A DNA stretch of 5,117 nt, from positions 1 through 5,117 of the forward strand of contig WRAA01000158.1 in NCBI GenBank assembly GCA_009780445.1, given 5' to 3'. The position numbers were made by a program, and so were the translations under genes. The DNA comes from Defluviitaleaceae bacterium. Its GTDB lineage: Bacteria; Bacillota; Clostridia; Lachnospirales; WRAA01. Shown one piece after another: positions 1-4,909 of this stretch (position 1 is the stretch's first letter; each line of letters begins with the position of its first letter). The notes under the pieces were generated by a model. That model was not told the origin of the DNA. It ran no database searches and saw only the letters and a list, made by a program, of their open reading frames with translations.

Positions 1-81
1 CAGAACGACAACGAACTTGCCGCTTATACGCATAGTCTCGCCGCTTATGCCCATAGCCTCCGAACCGCCTTCTCAGTGTAG
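1..81 (+). CDS. Possible 3' end of an unidentified gene (partial, doubtful)
   Basis: From the first base a frame stays open for 26 codons and ends at TAG (79-81). It encodes two copies of a heptapeptide, LAAYTHS and LAAYAHS, followed by a short tail ending FSV. Two of the repeat differences are synonymous third-base changes, and one codon differs in amino acid (Thr/Ala), which is compatible with coding. I do not recognise the protein. The opposite strand is also open here and could be the start of a leftward gene (ATG at 49-47 with a GGAGG only 2 nt upstream, or ATG at 28-26, giving MRISGKFVVVL), so the strand is not settled. Only sequence to the left of the window can decide. Confidence 0.3.
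   Translation, partial: QNDNELAAYTHSLAAYAHSLRTAFSV
16..57. repeat. 21-bp tandem duplication, two copies
   Basis: Positions 16-36 and 37-57 are two adjacent 21-bp units sharing the core GCCGCTTAT and CATAG. They differ at about four positions. The period is a multiple of three, so the duplication would keep a reading frame on either strand. The number of copies to the left of the window is unknown. Confidence 0.7.
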
Positions 82-101
82 GTAATTCCTGCTGTAAAAA
101 A

Positions 102-141
102 TTTTGTACGGCAAATTTACCGAAAATTTGCCTTACACAAA
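102..141. promoter_or_regulatory. Inverted repeat, candidate operator upstream of the ferredoxin promoter
   Basis: Arms GGCAAATTT (110-118) and AAATTTGCC (124-132) are perfect 9-bp inverted repeats around a 5-nt centre ACCGA. Beyond one mismatch the symmetry continues through GTA/TAC and, with one bulge, TTT/AAA, reaching about 102-141. It ends 9 bp before the -35 box of the ferredoxin promoter. On the plus strand no T-run follows, so it does not look like a terminator for a rightward transcript. On the minus strand it is followed by a run of T, so a leftward terminator is possible. An operator role is inferred from the symmetry, position and a third half-site in the promoter spacer (155-162). 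The regulator is unknown; the sequence does not match the Fur or Rex consensus as I know them. Confidence 0.5.
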
Positions 142-149
142 ACTTACTC

Positions 150-178
150 TTGATAATTTGCCTAATCTGTACTACAAT
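150..178 (+). promoter_or_regulatory. Sigma-A-type promoter of the ferredoxin gene
   Basis: TTGATA (150-155) and TACAAT (173-178) are separated by exactly 17 bp; each hexamer differs from consensus at one base (TTGACA, TATAAT). Transcription would start around 184-187, leaving a leader of about 60 nt. The spacer contains AATTTGCC (155-162), the same half-site as in the inverted repeat upstream, so a bound protein there would compete with RNA polymerase. This near-consensus promoter suits a highly expressed electron carrier. Confidence 0.8.
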
Positions 179-185
179 ATGAGTG

Positions 186-225
186 TACATCTGGATTGTC
201 TGGTTTTCCGATGTATAACGTACAT
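186..225 (+). promoter_or_regulatory. Ferredoxin mRNA leader with two mutually exclusive hairpins
   Basis: Stem A pairs TACATC (186-191) with GATGTA (210-215) and continues past a bulged T with GGA (193-195) and TCC (207-209), giving 9 bp and an 11-nt loop. Stem B pairs ATGTA (211-215) with TACAT (221-225) around a 5-nt loop. Both use 211-215, so only one can form. Stem A begins almost exactly at the predicted transcript 5' end, as mRNA-stabilising 5' hairpins do. Stem B ends 3 nt before the Shine-Dalgarno. No known riboswitch class is recognised, and function is inference. Confidence 0.4.
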
Positions 226-228
226 AAT

Positions 229-238
229 GGGGGAGGTG
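229..238 (+). promoter_or_regulatory. Strong Shine-Dalgarno of the ferredoxin gene
   Basis: GGGGGAGGTG lies 7 nt before the ATG at 246. It is close to a perfect anti-16S match and fixes the start codon of the ferredoxin. Confidence 0.85.
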
Positions 239-245
239 TGATATC

Positions 246-416
246 ATGGCGTACAAGATTAACAATGACTGCATAGCGTGCGGCGCGTGTGAGCCTGAAT
301 GCCCGGTTTCGTGCATAGCTTCGGGTAGCCCATACTATGTTATCAAGGAAGACGACTGCATTTCCTGCGGCGCGTGCGTAGGTGCTTGCCCAACAAACGC
401 TATCGTTGAGATGTAG
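246..416 (+). CDS. Clostridial-type 2[4Fe-4S] ferredoxin, 56 aa
   Basis: A small, soluble cytoplasmic electron carrier for low-potential reactions of anaerobes, such as pyruvate:ferredoxin oxidoreductase or hydrogenase; the actual partners cannot be read here. Two CxxCxxCxxxCP motifs are present: Cys9, 12, 15, 19 and Cys38, 41, 44, 48. In this fold the first three Cys of one motif and the last Cys of the other bind each cubane cluster. Length (56 aa), the opening MAYKI and the two-fold internal symmetry match clostridial ferredoxins closely. A ninth cysteine, Cys23, sits in CPVSC after the first motif and is not a canonical ligand. The gene is monocistronic: its own promoter and strong RBS lie upstream, and a hairpin terminator begins 10 nt after the stop. 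The neighbouring operon is convergent and ends only 29 bp away. It was evidently too short for default ORF-length cut-offs, but identification is secure. Confidence 0.96.
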   Translation: MAYKINNDCIACGACEPECPVSCIASGSPYYVIKEDDCISCGACVGACPTNAIVEM

Positions 417-425
417 CACCTGCTT

Positions 426-469
426 CACAAGAAAAGCCGCGGACGCTAAGATCCGTGGCTTTCTTTGTG
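426..469. terminator. Bidirectional rho-independent terminator between convergent genes
   Basis: AAAGCCGCGGA (433-443) pairs with TCCGTGGCTTT (452-462) as an 11-bp stem with one G-T pair and an 8-nt loop. Outside a two-base mismatch the outer CACAA (426-430) and TTGTG (465-469) also pair. Rightward, the GC-rich stem runs into TTTCTTT, ending the ferredoxin transcript. Leftward it runs into TTTTCTT, ending the minus-strand operon. The stop codon of the phosphopantetheinyl transferase gene (446-448) lies in the loop, so one arm of the stem is coding. Confidence 0.85.
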
Positions 470-1039
470 TGCGCAAGCTTGCAACAGTTCTGACATGCCG
501 ATGTAGTGTATGTCGGAGAAACCGTCCCGCACGGCACAAACCGCGGCGGCTGTCCTGACGTCCGGGCGGTAGGAGCGGGTGAACAGGCTTTCGTTGGGCG
601 TGCCGGTCAGCCCTTCGCCCGTACACTTTAGCCGCGCCTCGCGTTGAACCCATTGGTCGAAGAAGGCGCGGCCCACGTCCTGCCCGCGCAGTGCGCGATG
701 CTCCTGGATGTCCACGCCGTTGGGGCAACCTCCGATCGCGACGGCGACCCACGGGCCGGAATGGGAAACATTGAAGTGCAGCGGCGTATCAAGTTCGCCC
801 AAAAGATACGGCTTGCCGTACCGCGCCGTGCCGAAGCTTATTTCCGCGAAGCGCAGGCCCGTGCGCCGGCTGATCAACATTCGCAGGAGAAGGTCGGCGG
901 CAAGCACCCCTGATGCGTCTGCGAAATTGCGTATGCGCAGCAGGCGCGCGCGTTTTTCGGCGGAGACAAGTGCTGTCAAAACTTCCCGGTTAACACGGAA
1001 GGAATCGGCATCGTGCCGCAGTGCGTACACCTCCGTCAC
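446..1039 (-). CDS. Sfp-type 4'-phosphopantetheinyl transferase, short form (197 aa)
   Basis: Transfers the phosphopantetheine arm of coenzyme A to a serine of acyl- or peptidyl-carrier proteins (fatty acid, polyketide or peptide synthesis); cytoplasmic, Mg-dependent. Seen: FNVSHSG at 89-95, GVDIQ at 108-112 (Asp110 expected to bind Mg), and WVQREARLKCTGEGL at 130-144, the counterpart of the WxxKEAxxKxxGxGL motif with Arg for the first Lys. The tail AAAVCAV (164-170) fits the usual last strands. Odd points: the segment between GVDI and the Trp motif is about 25 residues shorter than in Sfp, and the second acidic ligand position after Asp110 is Gln112, followed by Glu113. The GTG start at 1039-1037 overlaps the stop of rlmH by 4 nt (GTGA), with only a weak GGCGGG upstream, suggesting coupled translation. 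It is the last gene of the operon, and its final residues are encoded by the terminator stem. Family assignment is firm; full activity is not. Carrier-protein substrate is unknown. Confidence 0.88.
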   Translation of the reverse strand: MTEVYALRHDADSFRVNREVLTALVSAEKRARLLRIRNFADASGVLAADLLLRMLISRRTGLRFAEISFGTARYGKPYLLGELDTPLHFNVSHSGPWVAVAIGGCPNGVDIQEHRALRGQDVGRAFFDQWVQREARLKCTGEGLTGTPNESLFTRSYRPDVRTAAAVCAVRDGFSDIHYIGMSELLQACAHKESHGS

Positions 1040-1512
1040 TTGTGATACTTCCCGCCGCCAAGGCTGTTCATTGCCCTGTAGACCTGTTCCAGAAGGATCA
1101 CCCGCATGAGCCGGTGCGGGAAGGTCATTTCGGAGAAGCTGAGCGACATGTCCGCGCGGGAAAGCACCTCCGGCGAAAGCCCGAAACTTCCGCCGATGAT
1201 GAAGGTGACATGCCCCGCGCCGTCGGATAGGCCACGCGTGAGCATCTGCGCAAAACCTTCCGAGTCCGCCCGCCGCCCGGCGCGGTCCAGAGCCACAACG
1301 AAGCCGCGTCCGGGGATCTTCGCCAGAATGCGCCCGCCTTCCGCCAGCTTTACGGCATCGTCGCCGCGGCCCTTGGCCGTGGGTTCTTCCTCCACCTCGA
1401 CGACGGACACCTTGCAGTACGCGCCCAAGCGTTTGAGATATTCTGAACAGGCCGCGCGGAGGTAGTCCTCCTTCAAACGCCCCACGGCCAAGACCGTCAC
1501 TCCGCCGGGCAT
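1036..1512 (-). CDS. rlmH: 23S rRNA (pseudouridine-1915-N3)-methyltransferase RlmH
   Basis: A SPOUT-class methyltransferase that uses S-adenosylmethionine to methylate N3 of pseudouridine 1915 in helix 69 of 23S rRNA, acting late on assembled 70S ribosomes. At 158 aa it has the usual length. Seen: an N-terminal strand VTVLAVGRLK (5-14) and EYLKRL (24-29) typical of the family, the SAM-binding loop IIGGSFG at 105-111, LSFSEMTFPH at 124-133, EQVYRA at 142-147 and the terminal YHK expected in this enzyme. The start chosen is ATG at 1512-1510, which overlaps the stop of the upstream amylase gene as TGATG; a GTG four codons later is a less likely alternative. The same frame stays open much further upstream, but that part is only the out-of-frame shadow of the amylase gene. 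The stop overlaps the GTG of the next gene by 4 nt, so expression is likely tied to the operon. Confidence 0.95.
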   Translation of the reverse strand: MPGGVTVLAVGRLKEDYLRAACSEYLKRLGAYCKVSVVEVEEEPTAKGRGDDAVKLAEGGRILAKIPGRGFVVALDRAGRRADSEGFAQMLTRGLSDGAGHVTFIIGGSFGLSPEVLSRADMSLSFSEMTFPHRLMRVILLEQVYRAMNSLGGGKYHK

Positions 1513-3626
1513 CAGCGCGTGTACATCAGCACGGCCGCGCTGAACGGCGGCGCTTCGTAGTGCAGGTCTCCCCCGCGTATGCCGTAGAGTTTGGGCTTGA
1601 CTGTATACTGCCCGCCGGCCGCTTCCAGCACGCTGTACATATCCGCTGTCGGCGGCACTTCGGCACGCCACACCGGTATGGATAGGCTCTTGAACGTCAG
1701 ATTGTTGTTCACGATCACCACGAACACCTTCTCGCTGTCCCAACGCGCATAGGACAACACACCGAACTCGCCGTGCAGGAAGATGAGAGAGCCGGTGCGC
1801 AGGGCCAAGTGTTGGCGGCGTATCCTTGCCATGTCCTTGTGGAAGCCCAGGATCAGCATATCCTCCTTGCCCCATGGGTAGGTGCGGCGGTTGTCGGGGT
1901 CTGTCCAGCCGACAAGGCCGGCTTCGTCGCCGTAGTAGATGGTGGGCGCGCCCGGCCATGTCATCTGGATGACTACGGCCTCCAGCAGGATGGCCTTGTT
2001 AATGCCCTGCGCCGCCGCGTCACTGCCCTTTGTGTGCAGCCTGCCGACAGTCATGTTGGTGCGCGTTAGAAAGCGCGAATGGTCGTGGTTCGAGAGCTGG
2101 TTCATCGCGCATTGGAGCGAACCCGCGGTGAAGCGGCCGGACTCGCGGCACATTGTGTCCTCGAACACCAGCGCGTTGTTCAGCATGTCGTAGCGGAACT
2201 CGTCGCTGTGCTTCTGCATCCCCGTCAAAAACCACGTCACCGGATCCATGAACGCGTCGTAGTTCATCACGGTGTCCCATTCATCGCCCTGTAACCAGCG
2301 TGTTGGGTCGCCGTAGTGTTCCGCCAGTATTATGGCCTCCGGGTTTGCGGTCTTGAGGCTCTTGCGGAAGTCCTTCCAGAACTTGTGGTTGAACTCTTGG
2401 GAATAGCCCAGGTCGGCGGCCACGTCCATGCGCCAGCCGTCCGCGCCGAAGGGTGCCGTCACCCACTTGCGCCCGATGCCCATGATGTATTCGTACAGCT
2501 CGCGCGAACCTTCGAAGTTGAGCTTGGGGTGGTTCTTGTGGCCCCACCAGCCGTCATAGCTGTCGTTGCCCGGCCAGCCGGAATCGGGCGTGTGCCAGCG
2601 GAAGTAGTTGTGGTAGGGGCTTTCGCGGGAGGTAAACGCGCCGGCGGCGTAATCGGCCAGGCCGGTGTAGATGCCCTCCGCGTCCATCCACTTGTTGCTC
2701 GCGCCGCAGTGGTTGAACACGCCGTCCAGTATCACCTTGATGCCGCGCTTGTGCGCCTCTTCGATCAAGGTCATCATCAGTTTGTTGCTTGCCTCCAGAT
2801 TCTTGCGGTTGGTGGTGCGCTTGACGTAGAGGTTGTCGCCGGGCTTGCCGTCCTCCACGATCACACCGATGTGCGGGTCGATATAGTCATAGTCCTGGAT
2901 GTCGTACTTATGGTTCGACGGCGACACAAACACCGGCGTGAAGTAGATCGCCTCCACGCCCAGGTCTTGCAGATATGCCATCTTGTCTATCACGCCGCGC
3001 AGGTCTCCGCCCGCGAAGTTGCACACGTCCAGATTGCTCGGCAGCTGATCCCACGCGGTGAACTTGCCGGAGCGCAGCCCAAGGTACTCGTACTCGCCGT
3101 GTTCCACGTCATTGCTTGGGTCTCCGTTGCGGAAGCGGTCCACGTACACTTGGTACATCACCGCGCCCTTCGCCCAGTCCGGCGTTTTAAAGCCGGCGAT
3201 AATCACGAAGTTGAAGGCAGGGTCGATACTTGGGCGCACGCCGCGGCGGTTGTAGGCGTATACGCGCCCGCCCTTTATTATCTCGAATGCGTAGCTTATG
3301 CGGCCCATCAGGCGCGGTATGGTTACTGCGTAGTAGTCGAACAGGTCTGTGCTGCTTTCGACATTCAGCGCGAAGGAGGTGTGGGCGCGTAGGTTTTGGT
3401 CGATATACTCGCCGCCCTCGAATACCAGCCTCACGGAGTCCACATTATCCTTCGCCGTTCTCAGCCGGATCTTCACATCTTCGCCGCGGCCGGGTTCGTG
3501 CGGAAACACATAACCCGCGGTGGTGTCGGAAAACACGGCCTGCATGTTCAGCGGCCGGTGTGTGGTCCTGGCCAGCAGGCTCGATCTCTCCAAGTTGTTA
3601 AGTGCGCCGAAATCAAGAATGCTCAT
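1512..3626 (-). CDS. GH13 alpha-glucan hydrolase, neopullulanase/cyclomaltodextrinase type, 704 aa
   Basis: Retaining alpha-glucosidase-family enzyme likely to cut maltodextrins, cyclodextrins or pullulan-type oligosaccharides inside the cell, since no signal peptide or membrane segment is seen. Domains: an N-terminal beta-sandwich resembling CBM34 (about 28-145); the TIM barrel (about 150-600) with GGDLRGVIDK (206-215), TPVF..SPSNHKYD (230-242), region I DGVFNH (301-306), region II GADGWRMDVA (394-403; Asp401 nucleophile, Arg399), region III AEHYGD (435-440; Glu436 acid/base), region IV NHD (513-515; Asp515 stabiliser) and YYGDEAG (564-570); then a C-terminal sandwich (about 610-704). All catalytic residues are present. 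Compared with typical ~590-aa members it is longer, with an insertion of about 20 residues after IDPHIG (250-254) before the following helix; I recall similar long forms in gut Clostridia. Subfamily GH13_20 is a likely but not certain placement, and substrate is inferred. The ATG is preceded by AGAGGG at good spacing. The gene sits 6 nt after the small membrane protein and overlaps rlmH by 1 nt. Confidence 0.93.
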   Translation of the reverse strand: MSILDFGALNNLERSSLLARTTHRPLNMQAVFSDTTAGYVFPHEPGRGEDVKIRLRTAKDNVDSVRLVFEGGEYIDQNLRAHTSFALNVESSTDLFDYYAVTIPRLMGRISYAFEIIKGGRVYAYNRRGVRPSIDPAFNFVIIAGFKTPDWAKGAVMYQVYVDRFRNGDPSNDVEHGEYEYLGLRSGKFTAWDQLPSNLDVCNFAGGDLRGVIDKMAYLQDLGVEAIYFTPVFVSPSNHKYDIQDYDYIDPHIGVIVEDGKPGDNLYVKRTTNRKNLEASNKLMMTLIEEAHKRGIKVILDGVFNHCGASNKWMDAEGIYTGLADYAAGAFTSRESPYHNYFRWHTPDSGWPGNDSYDGWWGHKNHPKLNFEGSRELYEYIMGIGRKWVTAPFGADGWRMDVAADLGYSQEFNHKFWKDFRKSLKTANPEAIILAEHYGDPTRWLQGDEWDTVMNYDAFMDPVTWFLTGMQKHSDEFRYDMLNNALVFEDTMCRESGRFTAGSLQCAMNQLSNHDHSRFLTRTNMTVGRLHTKGSDAAAQGINKAILLEAVVIQMTWPGAPTIYYGDEAGLVGWTDPDNRRTYPWGKEDMLILGFHKDMARIRRQHLALRTGSLIFLHGEFGVLSYARWDSEKVFVVIVNNNLTFKSLSIPVWRAEVPPTADMYSVLEAAGGQYTVKPKLYGIRGGDLHYEAPPFSAAVLMYTR

Positions 3627-3632
3627 ACGCTG

Positions 3633-3827
3633 TTACCCTCTATTCTCTATGTAATCCTTTACGTACTTGTAAATTTTTTCAAACGCGGCGAACACCGCGG
3701 CAAACACAACCGCGCCCACAAGGGTGCCCAGTGCGTTGTTGTGAAAGTCCACCCTACTCATCCACACGAACATAAACGCGAAGAACACCGCGGTTACAAT
3801 GCCCCAGTTGCGGTTTGGCCCGAACAT
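3633..3827 (-). CDS. Small two-helix membrane protein of unknown function, 64 aa
   Basis: I do not recognise a family. The protein has a hydrophobic segment W8-M23 and a second, A32-F49, rich in Ala, Val and Phe, joined by a short polar turn SRVDFHNN (24-31). A charged, probably cytoplasmic tail follows (E50, K51, K54, K57, D58). This predicts two membrane-spanning helices with both ends on the same side. Evidence that it is a real gene: its ATG (3827-3825) overlaps the stop of the threonine aldolase gene as TGATG, it ends 6 nt before the GH13 start, a GGGAG lies 11 nt upstream, and hydrophobic segments of this length would be unusual in a chance frame. Role is unknown; position alone does not link it to glucan or threonine metabolism. 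Confidence 0.75.
   Translation of the reverse strand: MFGPNRNWGIVTAVFFAFMFVWMSRVDFHNNALGTLVGAVVFAAVFAAFEKIYKYVKDYIENRG
3636..3641 (-). promoter_or_regulatory. Shine-Dalgarno of the GH13 gene, inside the preceding gene's end
   Basis: On the minus strand AGAGGG ends 9 nt before the ATG at 3626. It overlaps the last two sense codons of the 64-aa membrane protein, whose TAA follows directly. It supports the start chosen for the GH13 enzyme and a shared transcript. Confidence 0.7.
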
Positions 3828-4846
3828 CAGCCCACAAGCTCCCTGATGCTGTCCGCCACATAGGGTACCTGCTCCGCGCTAAAGTCGTTGTGCGTCACAA
3901 GCCTGTAGACCCCGTGGCCGCGGATCTCGTTGGTGTTGATGCCCTTGGCCAGCAGCCCCGCCGTGAAGCCGGGGTGGTCGAAGTTATCGCGCGTGATCTC
4001 GAAGAACACCATGTTTATCTGCGGCTGCGCCAAGATCTTCACGCCGTCCACATTCGCCAGGAGCCTTGCAAGTTCCTTGGCGTGTTCGTGATCCTCGTGC
4101 AGGCGTTTTGTCATCGTCTCGATGGCGATGATTCCCGGGGCGGCAAGCACGCCGGCTTGGCGCATCCCCGCGCCCAGCATCTTGCGTATACGCCGCGCTG
4201 CCTCGACGAAGCTCGCGCTGCCGCACACCAGCGAACCAACCGGCGCGGCCAGCCCCTTGGACAGGCAGAACATCACGGTGTCGCAGCAGTCCGCAATCTC
4301 CCGCGCGTCCACACCGAGAGCCACGGCGGCGTTGAATATCCTTGCGCCGTCCAGATGCACCGGGATCCCGTAGGACTGCGCGGCCGCATAGGTTTCGGCC
4401 ATGACGTTCAGCGGAACCACTGTGCCGTCCGCGAGGGCGTTCTCCAGGCACACAAGCCCTGTGTCGGGGAAGTGTACGTTCTTTGGACGCACAAGGCGGT
4501 GTACGTCCTCCGCGGTGACAAAGCTGTCGGGTCTGTCCACCGCGGCATAAGCCACTCCGGACAGAACCGCCGCCGCGCCGCATTCATACGCAACCACGTG
4601 CGAGCTGCGCCCCACGATCATCTCATCTCCGCGCTTTGTGTTCGCCATGATGCTCAGCTGGTTGCCCATCGTGCCCGTGGGCACAAATATCGCAGCCTCC
4701 TTGCCCATGACGCGCGCGCCCAGTTCTTCAAGCCTGTTCACGGTAACGTCGTCGCCGTAAACATCGTCTCCCACCTCGCACTCCGCCATCGCCCTGCGCA
4801 TCTCAGGCGTGGGTTTCGTAACGGTGTCGCTTCGCAGATCTATCAT
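3827..4846 (-). CDS. ltaE: Low-specificity L-threonine aldolase, 339 aa
   Basis: PLP-dependent fold-type I enzyme that splits L-threonine or allo-threonine into glycine and acetaldehyde, in the cytoplasm. Seen (numbering from the ATG at 4846): the family opening MIDLRSDTVTKPT (1-13), GDDVYGDD (26-33), PTGTMGNQLS (56-65), His83 in SSHVVAYE, HLDGAR (165-170; Asp167 and Arg169 hold PLP), FCLSKGLAAPVGS (193-205) with Lys197 as the Schiff-base lysine, and Arg315 in GVYRLVTH. His83, Arg169 and Lys197 carry the same numbers as in the E. coli enzyme. Start: an ATG 11 codons further upstream (4879) is in frame, but the ATG at 4846 has GGGGAGG 6 nt before it and gives the normal family N-terminus, so the longer form is rejected. 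It is the first gene of the compact minus-strand operon and overlaps the 64-aa membrane protein gene by 1 nt. No strong promoter is visible in the 45-bp gap upstream. Confidence 0.95.
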   Translation of the reverse strand: MIDLRSDTVTKPTPEMRRAMAECEVGDDVYGDDVTVNRLEELGARVMGKEAAIFVPTGTMGNQLSIMANTKRGDEMIVGRSSHVVAYECGAAAVLSGVAYAAVDRPDSFVTAEDVHRLVRPKNVHFPDTGLVCLENALADGTVVPLNVMAETYAAAQSYGIPVHLDGARIFNAAVALGVDAREIADCCDTVMFCLSKGLAAPVGSLVCGSASFVEAARRIRKMLGAGMRQAGVLAAPGIIAIETMTKRLHEDHEHAKELARLLANVDGVKILAQPQINMVFFEITRDNFDHPGFTAGLLAKGINTNEIRGHGVYRLVTHNDFSAEQVPYVADSIRELVG

Positions 4847-4852
4847 AAGCAG

Positions 4853-4859
4853 CCTCCCC
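4853..4859 (-). promoter_or_regulatory. Shine-Dalgarno deciding the threonine aldolase start
   Basis: GGGGAGG on the minus strand, 6 nt before the ATG at 4846-4844. This settles the start at 4846 rather than the in-frame ATG at 4879, which would lie upstream of the site. Confidence 0.85.
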
Positions 4860-4878
4860 ATTTGTAATAGATACAGCA

Positions 4879-4909
4879 CGAAACGCCGTTCTTAGGAATC
4901 GGCATTTCG
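4879..4909. other. Stem-loop spanning the stop codon of the Rpn-like gene
   Basis: CGAAA-C-GCCG (4879-4888) pairs with CGGC-A-TTTCG (4900-4909) with one mismatch; TTC/GAA can pair inside it. The TAA of the upstream gene (4894-4892) lies in the loop. On the minus strand it is followed by TGCTGTATCT, not a T-run, so it is at best a weak terminator or a 3'-end stabiliser between this gene and ltaE. Confidence 0.4.

Noticed and set aside
102..141. Inverted repeat as a rightward terminator of the left-edge gene
   Set aside because: No T-run follows on the plus strand; its half-site recurs in the promoter spacer, which fits an operator better.
473..482. Perfect 10-bp palindrome GCAAGCTTGC
   Set aside because: It lies inside the phosphopantetheinyl transferase coding region, is short, and has no second copy or promoter near it.
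162..752. Minus-strand open frame crossing the ferredoxin gene and its promoter
   Set aside because: Arg-rich sequence out of frame with the phosphopantetheinyl transferase, and antisense to the ferredoxin gene and its promoter; no family features.
1513..1959. N-terminal extension of RlmH
   Set aside because: The frame is open upstream of 1512, but that region codes for the GH13 C-terminus in another frame; RlmH has its normal length from the ATG at 1512.
2316..3392. Long plus-strand open frame (358 codons) opposite the GH13 gene
   Set aside because: It lies wholly antisense to a gene with all catalytic motifs intact. Its Val/His/Ala-rich composition is what a GC-biased third position yields on the opposite strand.
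3815..4867. Plus-strand open frame of 350 codons opposite the threonine aldolase gene
   Set aside because: Antisense shadow of a clearly conserved enzyme; His/Arg-rich with no recognisable motif and no ribosome binding site of note.
4847..4879. Upstream ATG giving an 11-residue longer threonine aldolase
   Set aside because: The strong GGGGAGG lies between the two ATGs and serves the downstream one, which also yields the family's standard N-terminus.
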